From Flavobacterium cutihirudinis (GTDB lineage Bacteria; Bacteroidota; Bacteroidia; Flavobacteriales; Flavobacteriaceae), in contig NZ_QRDQ01000010.1 of assembly GCF_003385895.1 (NCBI RefSeq), positions 372,001-436,000 of the forward strand: 64,000 nt of DNA. Reading direction: 5' to 3'. The position numbers and the translations under genes are program-made. The notes under the pieces were generated by a model. That model searched no databases and was not told where the DNA came from. It saw only the letters and a list, made by a program, of their open reading frames with translations. The stretch's first letter is position 1. Every line of letters starts with the position of its first letter. Positions 51,829 to 60,499 of the stretch are shown one piece after another.

Positions 51829-52740
51829 ATGAAAAAAACTTTACTTCTTTTGTTATTTGCTTTTAATCTATTCAGTTGCTCGAGCGATGAAAACGAGCCA
51901 GTTGCAACGGAAGCTACTTTGCGTATAAATGCAAAAACGGTTTCAAATACAAATCTTACAGGAAAACCTATAAAAAGAAACACTTTGCCAGTAAGTTTGC
52001 AAAATATCTATGTGTATACGCAAGCAACAGGTCTTACTGAAATCGAGAATCAGTTTGAAATTGTATCAGACGAAACTCTTGGAGCTAGCGATAATATTAT
52101 CTTAAGAGGAATTTCTTTAGGAGAAACAAGTCTTAGAGCAGTTGCAAGAACTTACAGTCCATCTGAAGATTTAGTTCCTTACATAGATAATAAATTTATA
52201 AGAGACAAAACATCTGCAAATTTGGTATATAATGAGTTAAGCAATTATGCACCATTTATTAAATATGTTTCGAAGCCAATTGATCCTGTTACTATAGTCG
52301 CAGGAGATAATGCTCCTGTAACGTTTGAATTAGTTCCAACTATTGGTAGAGCAATTTTTATTTTTCAATTATCAGAAGAATTAAAAACTTTAAATTACAG
52401 TTGTACATTTACTGTTCGTAGCCGTGGAGCAAGTACGAATCTTGCTTTCCCAGTTTTTGATACCTATACTATCAGTGGTGATCAAGTTACCGGAACAATT
52501 GTAGAAGGACCTGGAGTAGGCGATATATTTAATAAACCAACAATTGTCTATGAGATATTTGATGCGTCAAATGTGTCAAAATTTAAAGGAGCAGTTTCTA
52601 TTGATGTTGTAAAAGGAGCTAGTACGGATAAAATTTTTACTATTACTTCTGATAATATCCCAGTTGAAAATACTACACAGACAACTTTTAAAATTGATGA
52701 TATAATTACTGGCGCATTGACTAATGGTGGAAATTTGTAA
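51829..52740 (+). CDS. Hypothetical lipoprotein
   Basis: 303 residues. The lipobox is at Cys17 (LFSCSS), followed by an acidic Ser/Asp/Glu linker. The rest is beta-rich and Thr/Val-rich, with no recognised catalytic motif (segments such as SLQNIYVYTQATGLTEI and FELVPTIGRAIFIFQL). It could be a surface or periplasmic binding or fimbrial-like protein, though this is not resolved. Flanked by its own promoter and a terminator, so a single gene. Confidence 0.75.
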   Translation: MKKTLLLLLFAFNLFSCSSDENEPVATEATLRINAKTVSNTNLTGKPIKRNTLPVSLQNIYVYTQATGLTEIENQFEIVSDETLGASDNIILRGISLGETSLRAVARTYSPSEDLVPYIDNKFIRDKTSANLVYNELSNYAPFIKYVSKPIDPVTIVAGDNAPVTFELVPTIGRAIFIFQLSEELKTLNYSCTFTVRSRGASTNLAFPVFDTYTISGDQVTGTIVEGPGVGDIFNKPTIVYEIFDASNVSKFKGAVSIDVVKGASTDKIFTITSDNIPVENTTQTTFKIDDIITGALTNGGNL

Positions 52741-52824
52741 TGGTATTATTTAATGATAATCTTGTATTATAACTAAAATGTCATTTTTTTTGACTTTTAG
52801 TTTTACAGAACTAACTTAAAATGT

Positions 52825-52862
52825 AAAAAGAGCCTAACTTAAAAGAGTCAGGCTCTTTTTTT
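52825..52862. terminator. Bidirectional intrinsic terminator
   Basis: AAAAAGAGCCT and AGGCTCTTTTT with a 14-nt loop, between convergent genes. T-tracts on both strands. Confidence 0.88.
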
Positions 52863-52869
52863 AAGGAAC

Positions 52870-53409
52870 TTAATTTTCCATTTTTTCTTTTAGATTGTCT
52901 AAGCCTTTTTGTAAATCATTTCCAAGCATGGAATCCAAATTCATCATTGGCAGCATAATATTCATGGGGTACGGAATAATACCATTTATAGCCCATTTTA
53001 CTTTAGTTTGATTTTGAGCAATTTTTTCCGTCGACATAAAACCTTCAGCAGTGTCTTGCATTGGTTCTTTAAAGCGTAACGCGAAATCAATTCTTTTTCC
53101 TTCGGTAATTTTGGTAATTTCCTGCTCGCCAACACCTACTTCTTTTACTTTGCTTTCCCAAGAAGCGACTGAACCTACTGTACCATCTGTGCCTTTGTAA
53201 TTTGTTTTCATTTTGGGATCAATACTTGCCCAGTAACTAAATTCGTTTTGGTTCTTCAGAAATTTTACATAATTGAAAACTGTATCAACAGGTTTGTTGA
53301 TTGTTACTTCTCTTTGAACAGCATATTCTTTTGGCATAAAATAGGCAGAAATAAGTACCAGAGAAATGCCTAGAATAAGAATGATTAAAACTATTTTAAG
53401 AATTCGCAT
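52870..53409 (-). CDS. SRPBCC (START-like) family protein
   Basis: 179 residues. An N-terminal membrane helix (about 4-24) precedes a START/Bet v1-like domain, with VQREVTINKPVDTVFNYVKF, a central YKGTDGTVGSVASWESK and a closing long helix. These helix-grip folds bind hydrophobic ligands or act as polyketide-cyclase relatives. Membrane anchoring is common in this subgroup. Function unknown. Confidence 0.84.
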   Translation of the reverse strand: MRILKIVLIILILGISLVLISAYFMPKEYAVQREVTINKPVDTVFNYVKFLKNQNEFSYWASIDPKMKTNYKGTDGTVGSVASWESKVKEVGVGEQEITKITEGKRIDFALRFKEPMQDTAEGFMSTEKIAQNQTKVKWAINGIIPYPMNIMLPMMNLDSMLGNDLQKGLDNLKEKMEN

Positions 53410-53770
53410 ATTATTTTGGTTTTAAAGTTAGCCTTAAAAAAATTTGTAATTGTGAATTATCTACCACCTTTTTAGATAAATCTTTGTTTTTGAGTATAGT
53501 AAAGATAAAAAAGTTCATCTTAGATTGTATACGGTTAGAATGCTTAATTATTATTTTTTAAGATTTTTTTTATTTTTTGTGTAACATTTTACTTCTGTTA
53601 GCGTCTATTATAGAAACAAAGATTTTACATTCGGTTTCGTTCTTTATCCAAGTATTAAATGAATGTTAAGAATTAGTTAAAACATAGTACTTTGTAATGC
53701 ATAATACATGAATATAGATTATCTTTGTTTAGAAATTAAAAATCATCAATCAATTTAACAATCAATCAAC
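53410..53770 (+). promoter_or_regulatory. 361-bp divergent intergenic region with an imperfect dyad
   Basis: Holds the promoters of the SRPBCC and ankyrin genes. TATCTTTG at 53720-53727 is a -7-like element for the latter. GTACTTTGTAATGCATAATAC (about 53688-53708), just upstream, is an imperfect dyad and could be an operator. Otherwise AT-rich and apparently empty. Confidence 0.4.
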
Positions 53771-54154
53771 ATGAAAAATTCAGTAATTATTTTAGGAGTA
53801 GCTTTAGTAGCTTTTGCCAATGTATCAATGGCAGCAAATCACACAACAACAGTTAAAGAGAATCCAATTGTTGTTACAAATTATGATGCAACGCCACTTA
53901 ATGTTGCAGTTTTAAAAGGTGACATTGAAGTAGTAAAGAAATTTATCGAATACGGCGCAAATGTTAACGAAAAGTCTGATGATATGTCTCCTTTAATGAC
54001 GGCAGCCCGTTACAACAAAGTAGAAATTCTAAAGCTTTTATTGGCGAATGGCGCACGTCCATTAGATAAAAATGAGAAAGGATATACAGCATTAAAATAT
54101 GCAGAACTTTCAAATGCAACTGAGGCAATTGCAATTTTAAAAGATTTAAAATAA
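53771..54154 (+). CDS. Exported ankyrin-repeat protein
   Basis: 127 residues. A signal peptide (about 1-22, SMAANH) is followed by about three ankyrin repeats, at about 45-75 (TPLNVAVLKGDIEVVKKFIE), 76-108 (MSPLMTAARYNKVEILKLLL) and 109-127. It is a small periplasmic protein-protein interaction module. The partner is unknown, and relatives protect catalases or bind toxins in other species. Monocistronic, before a strong terminator. Confidence 0.9.
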   Translation: MKNSVIILGVALVAFANVSMAANHTTTVKENPIVVTNYDATPLNVAVLKGDIEVVKKFIEYGANVNEKSDDMSPLMTAARYNKVEILKLLLANGARPLDKNEKGYTALKYAELSNATEAIAILKDLK

Positions 54155-54187
54155 AACCTAGATTAAAAATTTAGTTTGAGTTAGTAT

Positions 54188-54234
54188 AAAGAAAACGACC
54201 TTCATTGAGCAGTAGGTCGTTTTCTTTTTTTTTT
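54188..54234. terminator. Bidirectional intrinsic terminator
   Basis: AAAGAAAACGACCT (54188-54201) pairs with AGGTCGTTTTCTTT (54214-54227), followed by T-runs on both strands. It lies between convergent genes. Confidence 0.9.
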
Positions 54235-54238
54235 GCAA

Positions 54239-54844
54239 TTATATGAAAGTCAATTCCTGTATTTTTCTATCCTGAATTTTTGATAATAATATAAGTGCTG
54301 TAATAGCTCCAATGGTAGCAAACAGCATATCAGATTGTGTATCCCAAATATATCCTTGTGTCCCAAGAAATGAATCTCCACCTTCGCCAGTTGCTAACGA
54401 AACAAACCATTCTATAAATTCGTAAGTAGCACTAATTGCGAGGCAAATGCTGACAATTATAAAATTGAAAAAACTTTTATTGCTGATTACTTCTTTCCGA
54501 ATGAACAATTCTCTAATAATCATCGCGGGAACAAAACCTTGTGCAAAGTGCCCAACTTTATCGTAGTTGTTTCTGCTTTGATGGAAAACTTCTTTGATGT
54601 AATCAAAAAAAGGAACTTCAGCATAAGTATAATGTCCACCAATAAATAAAATTATACAGTGTAGCAGAATTAAAGTATAGGTAAAATTTGTAAATCGGAA
54701 TTTTTTAAATGTAAATGCTAAAATTAGAAAACCTATAATGGCAGGAATGATCTCGAGAAAACACGTAAAACCTTCTTTAGCATTTATAACTGAAGCAAAT
54801 AAGGAGATGAAAAACAAGCTAATCAAAAAGTAAATATACTTCAT
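54239..54844 (-). CDS. DUF2238 (YjdF-like) membrane protein
   Basis: 201 residues with five or six hydrophobic helices. The family hallmark NYDKVGHFAQGFVPAMIIRE (near residue 95) and GTQGYIWDTQSDMLFATIGA match DUF2238. It is an inner-membrane protein of unknown function. No clear operon partner; the efflux operon downstream is separated by a terminator-like region. Confidence 0.86.
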   Translation of the reverse strand: MKYIYFLISLFFISLFASVINAKEGFTCFLEIIPAIIGFLILAFTFKKFRFTNFTYTLILLHCIILFIGGHYTYAEVPFFDYIKEVFHQSRNNYDKVGHFAQGFVPAMIIRELFIRKEVISNKSFFNFIIVSICLAISATYEFIEWFVSLATGEGGDSFLGTQGYIWDTQSDMLFATIGAITALILLSKIQDRKIQELTFI

Positions 54845-54967
54845 AAAATAGATTTTTTAGATATAGGCAAGATATTAAACAAAAACGTAACGAAATCAAA
54901 AAAGCATCATTAAAAATAATGATGCTTTTTCTTTAACCAAATTAATTTAACCAATTATCAAATTTCT

Positions 54968-57900
54968 TTATTCTAAAGGCACATTCTTTTTTCGGTTGAA
55001 AACCCAGAATATGATTGGAAATATAAGCAACGTCAGTATAGTTGCAGTTATTAAACCACCAATAATAACAATTGCAAGCGGCTTTTGTGATTCGGAACCA
55101 ATTCCGGTTGAAATTGCCGCGGGCATTAAACCAATCGAAGCCATTAAAGCAGTCATAACTACGGCTCTTGTTCGGGCTTTTACACCTTTAAATATCGATT
55201 CTTCGAGTGTAAATTTCGCTTTAATATTATGATGAAACTCTGATATTAGAATCACACCATTTTGAATACATATTCCAAGTAATGCTATAAAACCAACACC
55301 TGCCGAGATTCCAAAATTCATTCCTGTGATATGCAAAGCCATAATTCCTCCAATAATTGCAAAAGGAACGTTTGCCAAAACAAGCAACGAATCTTTTATG
55401 TTGCCAAACAAAATAAAAAGAAGAACAAATATTCCAAGTAAACTTATTGGAACTACCTGTGCCAAACGAGCACTTGCACGAACCTGATTTTCAAATTCTC
55501 CCGTCCATCCGGTTGTATATCCGGTAGGCATTTTTATTTCGGCCACTTTAGACTGAGCTTCTGCAATAGTACTTCCTAAATCTCTGTCACGCACTGAGAA
55601 TTTAACTCCGATAAAACGTTTTGTATTATCTCTGTAAATAAACGCTGGACCTGTTACGGTTTTTATATCGCAAATTTCTTTTAACGGAATTTTTGCTCCG
55701 CTGCTTGTTGGAACTTTAAGTTCCGCTAGATCTTCTTCATCTTTTCGGTATTCTTTAGAAAATCGGACTCTGACATCAAATTTCTTTTCATCTTCATACT
55801 TTTGTGTGGCAGTTTTTCCTCCAAAAGCCAGCTCTAAAACAGCTTGCGCATCACTTAAAGTTACACCGTAAGCTGCCATTTTTTCTCTGTCCAAAATAAC
55901 GCTGATTTCGGGTTGACCTACGTTTCTAAGAATTCCAACGTCTTTGATACCGGGAATGTTTTTAATTTTTGCTAAAACATCATTAGAAAGTTCATCCAGT
56001 TTATCTAAATCATCACCATAAATTTTTACTGCATTTGAAGCTTTAAAACCAGCTACAGACTCAGCAACGTTATCAATTACGGGTTGTGAATAATTATAAG
56101 TAATTCCCTGATGTACTTTCAACTTGTTGTCCATTTCATTAATTAAATCATCCATAGAAATTTTTCTTTTCCATTCTGATTTAGGTTTCAAATCAACCTG
56201 AAGTTGGATAAAACCAAATCCGTTGGGATCTGTTCCGTCATTGCTTCGGCCGGTTTGCGATAGTACATTTTTTACTTCAGGAAAACTTTCCAGATCTTTA
56301 CGAATTATGGCTGCAGTTTGTACACTTTCAGGAAGTGAAGTACTCATTGGCAATTCGGCCGTTACCCATAATGCTCCTTCATTTAACTGAGGTAGAAATT
56401 CGGTTCCTAAAAAAGAAGCAGAGAAAAATACAGCAACGATAATCCCAACTGATGCAGTTAGAGTTTTTACCTTGTGTTTAAAAGTCCATGCAAAACCTTT
56501 TTCTACCATTCGATCCCAGAAATTAACAAATGGATTGTGTTTTTCTTTTACATTTTTATTTAATAAAATGTGTGATAAAACAGGCACCAAAGTCAAAGTG
56601 AAAAGTAAAGCTCCCATTAATGCAAAGCCTAAAGTGTAGGCTAGGGGAGAAAACATTTTTCCTTCAACTTTCTGGAAAGAGAATATTGGCAATAAGGCAG
56701 TAATAATAATCAATTTTGAAAAGAAAATAGCTTTACCCATTTCTGTTCCGGTTTTCTTAATAATACTTCCTTTTGCAATTTTATTGTAGGCCGTCATTCC
56801 TAGCTGATGGGCTCGATGATCGAGTACAACAAATAATCCTTCAACCATAACAACGGCTCCGTCAATAATAATTCCAAAATCGACTGCTCCTAAACTTAGT
56901 AGATTGGCACTCATGCCCATCATTTTCAGACACAAAAAGGCAAATAATAAAGAAAGCGGAATGACAATCGAAACCGTAAATGTGGTTCTCCAGTCGGCCA
57001 TAAATAAGAAAACGACGCAGGTAACCAGAATAATTCCTTCAAATAAATTATGCATTACGGTTTCCGTCGTGAAATTCATTAGATTATCACGATCGTAAAA
57101 GGTTTCAATTTTAATGTCCTTTGGAAGTACATTCTCGTTAAGATCTTTTATCTTATCTTTAATCAAGGCCAAAGTTTCTTGTGCATTTTCGCCTTTTCGC
57201 ATTACAACAATTCCTTCAACAGCATCATCATTTTTTCCAATTCCGGTTTGTCCAACGCGCGGCATTGAACTTTCGTAAACGGATGCAACATTTTTGACCA
57301 AGATTGGATTTCCTCCGGCATCATCAACAATAATGTTTTCGATATCTGGAATCGATTTTAGAAGACCAACACCACGTACAACAAAAGCTTGTCCGTTTTT
57401 TTCAATAATATCACCACCAACATTTAAATTTCCGGCATTAACAGCATTATAAACCTGTAAAGGTGTAATGTTGTATTTTGCGAGTTTTATAGGATCAACA
57501 CCAACTTCGTAAGTTTTAGTCTGACCTCCAAAAACATTTAAATCAGCTACACCAGGAACGGCACGCAATTGTTTGTCGATAACCCAGTTTTGGTAAGTCA
57601 ATAATTCTCTACTGTCTCTGCTGTCACTTTTTACGATATATCTGAAGATTTCCCCAGTTGGTCCATAAGGCGGTTGTACATCTGGCTCAACATCGTCCGG
57701 AAGAGAAACATTTTTCAGTAAATTATTTACTTGTAAGCGGGCAAAAGTATCATCGACACCATCATCAAAAATGATTTTGATTACTGATAATCCAAACATG
57801 GTAATACTACGAACACTGGTCTTTTTTTGAACAGAATTCATGGAGATTTCTATTGGCGACGTTACGAAACGTTCTACTTCTTCAGCACTTTTACCATTCC

Positions 57901-58066
57901 ATTGTGTGATAATAATGATTTGTGTATTGGTTACATCCGGAAAGGCGTCAATAGGCATGTTTTTAAAGGAAATAAATCCCGCAACAGCCAATATACCAAC
58001 CCAGAAAAAGGTAAATGCTTTATTCTTAAGCGAAAAAGCAATAATATTTCTTATGAATTTGTTCAT
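54968..58066 (-). CDS. CzcA-type heavy-metal efflux RND pump
   Basis: 1032 residues, HME-RND family with 12 membrane helices and two large periplasmic loops. Helix 4 carries the DFGIIIDGAVVMVE pattern: Asp, Asp and Glu at the spacing of CzcA D402/D408/E415. This favours divalent Zn/Co/Cd/Ni export over CusA-type Cu(I)/Ag(I), whose motif lacks the first Asp. The N-terminus (LKNKAFTFFWVGILAV) and PIDAFPDVTNTQI are typical. Partners (adaptor and TolC) are encoded upstream in the same operon, with gaps of 3 and 12 bp. Confidence 0.94.
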   Translation of the reverse strand: MNKFIRNIIAFSLKNKAFTFFWVGILAVAGFISFKNMPIDAFPDVTNTQIIIITQWNGKSAEEVERFVTSPIEISMNSVQKKTSVRSITMFGLSVIKIIFDDGVDDTFARLQVNNLLKNVSLPDDVEPDVQPPYGPTGEIFRYIVKSDSRDSRELLTYQNWVIDKQLRAVPGVADLNVFGGQTKTYEVGVDPIKLAKYNITPLQVYNAVNAGNLNVGGDIIEKNGQAFVVRGVGLLKSIPDIENIIVDDAGGNPILVKNVASVYESSMPRVGQTGIGKNDDAVEGIVVMRKGENAQETLALIKDKIKDLNENVLPKDIKIETFYDRDNLMNFTTETVMHNLFEGIILVTCVVFLFMADWRTTFTVSIVIPLSLLFAFLCLKMMGMSANLLSLGAVDFGIIIDGAVVMVEGLFVVLDHRAHQLGMTAYNKIAKGSIIKKTGTEMGKAIFFSKLIIITALLPIFSFQKVEGKMFSPLAYTLGFALMGALLFTLTLVPVLSHILLNKNVKEKHNPFVNFWDRMVEKGFAWTFKHKVKTLTASVGIIVAVFFSASFLGTEFLPQLNEGALWVTAELPMSTSLPESVQTAAIIRKDLESFPEVKNVLSQTGRSNDGTDPNGFGFIQLQVDLKPKSEWKRKISMDDLINEMDNKLKVHQGITYNYSQPVIDNVAESVAGFKASNAVKIYGDDLDKLDELSNDVLAKIKNIPGIKDVGILRNVGQPEISVILDREKMAAYGVTLSDAQAVLELAFGGKTATQKYEDEKKFDVRVRFSKEYRKDEEDLAELKVPTSSGAKIPLKEICDIKTVTGPAFIYRDNTKRFIGVKFSVRDRDLGSTIAEAQSKVAEIKMPTGYTTGWTGEFENQVRASARLAQVVPISLLGIFVLLFILFGNIKDSLLVLANVPFAIIGGIMALHITGMNFGISAGVGFIALLGICIQNGVILISEFHHNIKAKFTLEESIFKGVKARTRAVVMTALMASIGLMPAAISTGIGSESQKPLAIVIIGGLITATILTLLIFPIIFWVFNRKKNVPLE

Positions 58067-58069
58067 GTC

Positions 58070-59155
58070 TTAATCGTTTAAAGCGCGATAAATAAATAAC
58101 TGATTGTTGGTAATTACCTTTTCATTTTCTTTTAGACCACTTGAAATATAAGTTGTTTTACCAACGACTCTATATACTTCGACCTGTCTGGTTTCTATAT
58201 TATGACGATCTTTAAAGATCATTACGAAGTTTTTACTTTTATCGAAAACAATAGCATTACTAGGAATCGCAATCATTGATTTGTCTTCGTTAATAGATAA
58301 TTTAATGTTGGCATTCATATCCGGTTTTAATAAATATCCAGGGTTTTGCAGTTTGATTCTGGCTTGCATTGCTTTGGTTTCAGGATCAATTACGTTAAAG
58401 ATTTTATCTACTTTTCCGTTAAAAACTTTATCTGGATAACTTAATGTTGTAACATCAGCGTCAATACCAAGCTTTACTTTATTGATGTCAATTTCATTGA
58501 TATTTGCCATTGCCCAAACTTCGCTAATTTCTGCAATGTCAAATATGTTTTCAGAACGATCAGATCGAAGCAACATATCCTGATTAATACTTTTCTGAAT
58601 GATAAAACCACTAATTGGTGCGGTTACTTCATAAATAGAACCGGCTTTAATATTGTAGATTTTATAGGTTTCCTGAATTTTACTTAATTGCGATTGCGCT
58701 TTCGTAACTTCAGATTTAGCCTGTAGCACATCACTTTCTGAATTTAGTTTGCCGTCAAATAATTCCTGTGCAACTTTTAAATTGTTTTTGGCAACAAGTA
58801 AATCACTTTTTGCATCCAGTGATTGTTTTTCAAAATCTGCAATATCAGTACTTTTTATGGTTGCAAGGACTTGTCCTTTTTTTACATAATCTCCAAGTTC
58901 AACATTTACTTTGATAACATTTCCGCCTACAAGAGGATATACGTCAATCATTTTGTTGTTATCGGCTGTAATTTTTCCGTAAAAACTAAGTTCATTTTTC
59001 ACACGTTGTGTTTGAGCTGTTGCCGTTGTAGTGGTTTTGAGCATATTATCGCTCAAGGCAAAAGATGTATTAGTTTGCGGATTTTCGACTTCTTTTTTGC
59101 AGCTTGTAATAGAAAGACTTACAATTGCAATACCTATGATTAGTTTATGTTTCAT
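58070..59155 (-). CDS. RND periplasmic adaptor (CzcB/CusB-like), lipoprotein
   Basis: 361 residues. The lipobox is at Cys19 (SITSCKK). Membrane-fusion-protein layout: barrel-sandwich hybrid (VGGNVIKVNVELGDYVKKGQ near 85), alpha-hairpin (about 115-180), second lipoyl half (VTAPISGFIIQKS), beta-barrel and membrane-proximal domain (GLKENEKVITNNQLF). No His-rich N-terminal metal site is evident. It links the pump to the TolC-type channel. Confidence 0.92.
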   Translation of the reverse strand: MKHKLIIGIAIVSLSITSCKKEVENPQTNTSFALSDNMLKTTTTATAQTQRVKNELSFYGKITADNNKMIDVYPLVGGNVIKVNVELGDYVKKGQVLATIKSTDIADFEKQSLDAKSDLLVAKNNLKVAQELFDGKLNSESDVLQAKSEVTKAQSQLSKIQETYKIYNIKAGSIYEVTAPISGFIIQKSINQDMLLRSDRSENIFDIAEISEVWAMANINEIDINKVKLGIDADVTTLSYPDKVFNGKVDKIFNVIDPETKAMQARIKLQNPGYLLKPDMNANIKLSINEDKSMIAIPSNAIVFDKSKNFVMIFKDRHNIETRQVEVYRVVGKTTYISSGLKENEKVITNNQLFIYRALND

Positions 59156-59167
59156 TATTATTTAGTT

Positions 59168-60415
59168 TTAAAATAAGTCTTTGTTGATTGTACTGTTTAA
59201 TTCCTCTCCTGAGAGCACAACTTTTTTCTTTAATTCATTTAGCTGAATTGAAGCTTGATTATAGCTTTCCATAAAATCAGTAAATTCTAGTAAACTTATA
59301 TTGCGTTTTTGAAAATTGGTTAGAATTCCATTGTAGACTGCTTCAAAATCTGAATTTACCGTTGGTTTTATTACAGCGTAGTTTTTTCGGGATTCATCCC
59401 ATTTGGTCCAAGCCGAAGTGATGTCAGTTTGCAACTGTAGTTCAAAATTTTGTTTATCTACTTTTGACTGTTCTAAAATAGTTTGAGCATATTTAATGTT
59501 TCCCTTATTCTTGTTCCAAAGGGGTAGTGGAATACCAAGTGTTAAATTGGCTTCTTTATTAAAAGCACCACTTCGTTGATCGTAATTTGCACCAACAGTA
59601 ATGTCGGGTACAGAAAGTGATTTTTGCCATTTGACATTTAAAGTATTGGCATCTATTTCTTTTTGCTTTGCTAAGTAATCAGGGCGGTTAGTTATAGCGT
59701 CATTTTCAAATGATTTTAAATCAAAATCAATAGTTTTTAAATATTTATTGAACTCCGTATCAGAAACTTTTGGAACTATAGTTTCATTTTCATTTAGTAA
59801 TAATTTTAAATTTGCCTGTTCCTCAATATTGTCATTTACAACTTCCATACGTTCATTTTTAAAATTCAAATACAACGATTGTAGGCGCACAAGATCTCTT
59901 AAAGGAATATTCCCTTTCTGTACCTGAACAGAATAGGAATTAATTAAATCTTCAATATGAGTCAATTGATTGTCTGTAGTTTCCAGACTTTTTGTATTAT
60001 AATAAACAGTATAAAAACTTTTGCGCAATTGCAGTTTTAAAGTCCTCAGTAAATCATTAAATTGTAACTCTGCTACCTGTTCGTTGGTTTGTGCTAGTTT
60101 TACTTCATTGCGCTTTTTTCCGCCTAAGTAAATTAACTGTTCAATACCAAACGCTTTCTGGCCTTCTTTTCCGATATCAAAATAACGATTGGCTTCTGGG
60201 TTATAAGCATTTAATTCGGCACTAAGTGTTGGGTTATCCCAAATTCTGGCTTGAATTGTTAGTGCTTTTGATGCATCAATGTTATATTGTGATGCCAACA
60301 AAAAAAGATTTTTTTTAAGGAACTGGCTTTCACAGTCTTGAAGTGTAACTGTTTTTTGAGCCAATACTGCCTGAGTGAGGGAGAAAAGCAGTAATAATGC
60401 AAATAGTTTTTTCAT
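59168..60415 (-). CDS. TolC-like outer-membrane efflux protein
   Basis: 415 residues with a signal peptide (cleavage near VLAQ, residue 20) and the two-fold repeated outer-membrane efflux protein domain with long coiled helices. Typical features include NIDASKALTIQARIWDNPTL and VGANYDQRSGAFNKEANLTL. It completes the tripartite CzcCBA-type system with the two genes downstream. A direct-repeat block and a weak -7 element lie in the 84 bp upstream. Confidence 0.91.
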   Translation of the reverse strand: MKKLFALLLLFSLTQAVLAQKTVTLQDCESQFLKKNLFLLASQYNIDASKALTIQARIWDNPTLSAELNAYNPEANRYFDIGKEGQKAFGIEQLIYLGGKKRNEVKLAQTNEQVAELQFNDLLRTLKLQLRKSFYTVYYNTKSLETTDNQLTHIEDLINSYSVQVQKGNIPLRDLVRLQSLYLNFKNERMEVVNDNIEEQANLKLLLNENETIVPKVSDTEFNKYLKTIDFDLKSFENDAITNRPDYLAKQKEIDANTLNVKWQKSLSVPDITVGANYDQRSGAFNKEANLTLGIPLPLWNKNKGNIKYAQTILEQSKVDKQNFELQLQTDITSAWTKWDESRKNYAVIKPTVNSDFEAVYNGILTNFQKRNISLLEFTDFMESYNQASIQLNELKKKVVLSGEELNSTINKDLF

Positions 60416-60435
60416 TGTATCAATTTTAAGTTGTA

Positions 60436-60495
60436 CAAATATGCTATCAGGAGACTTTAAGACACCTTAAAATCTACCTTAAAAATAGCTTAAAA
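60436..60495 (-). promoter_or_regulatory. Efflux-operon promoter with phased direct repeats
   Basis: On the minus strand, four TTTTAAGG-like units (CTTTAA at 60455; CCTTAAAA at 60465, 60477 and, as CTTAAAA, 60489) recur every 11-12 bp. They lie just upstream of a -7-like CATATTTG at 60436-60443. Helically phased direct repeats at this position suit an OmpR-family activator, presumably the response regulator encoded upstream. Confidence 0.55.
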
Positions 60496-60499
60496 TTAT

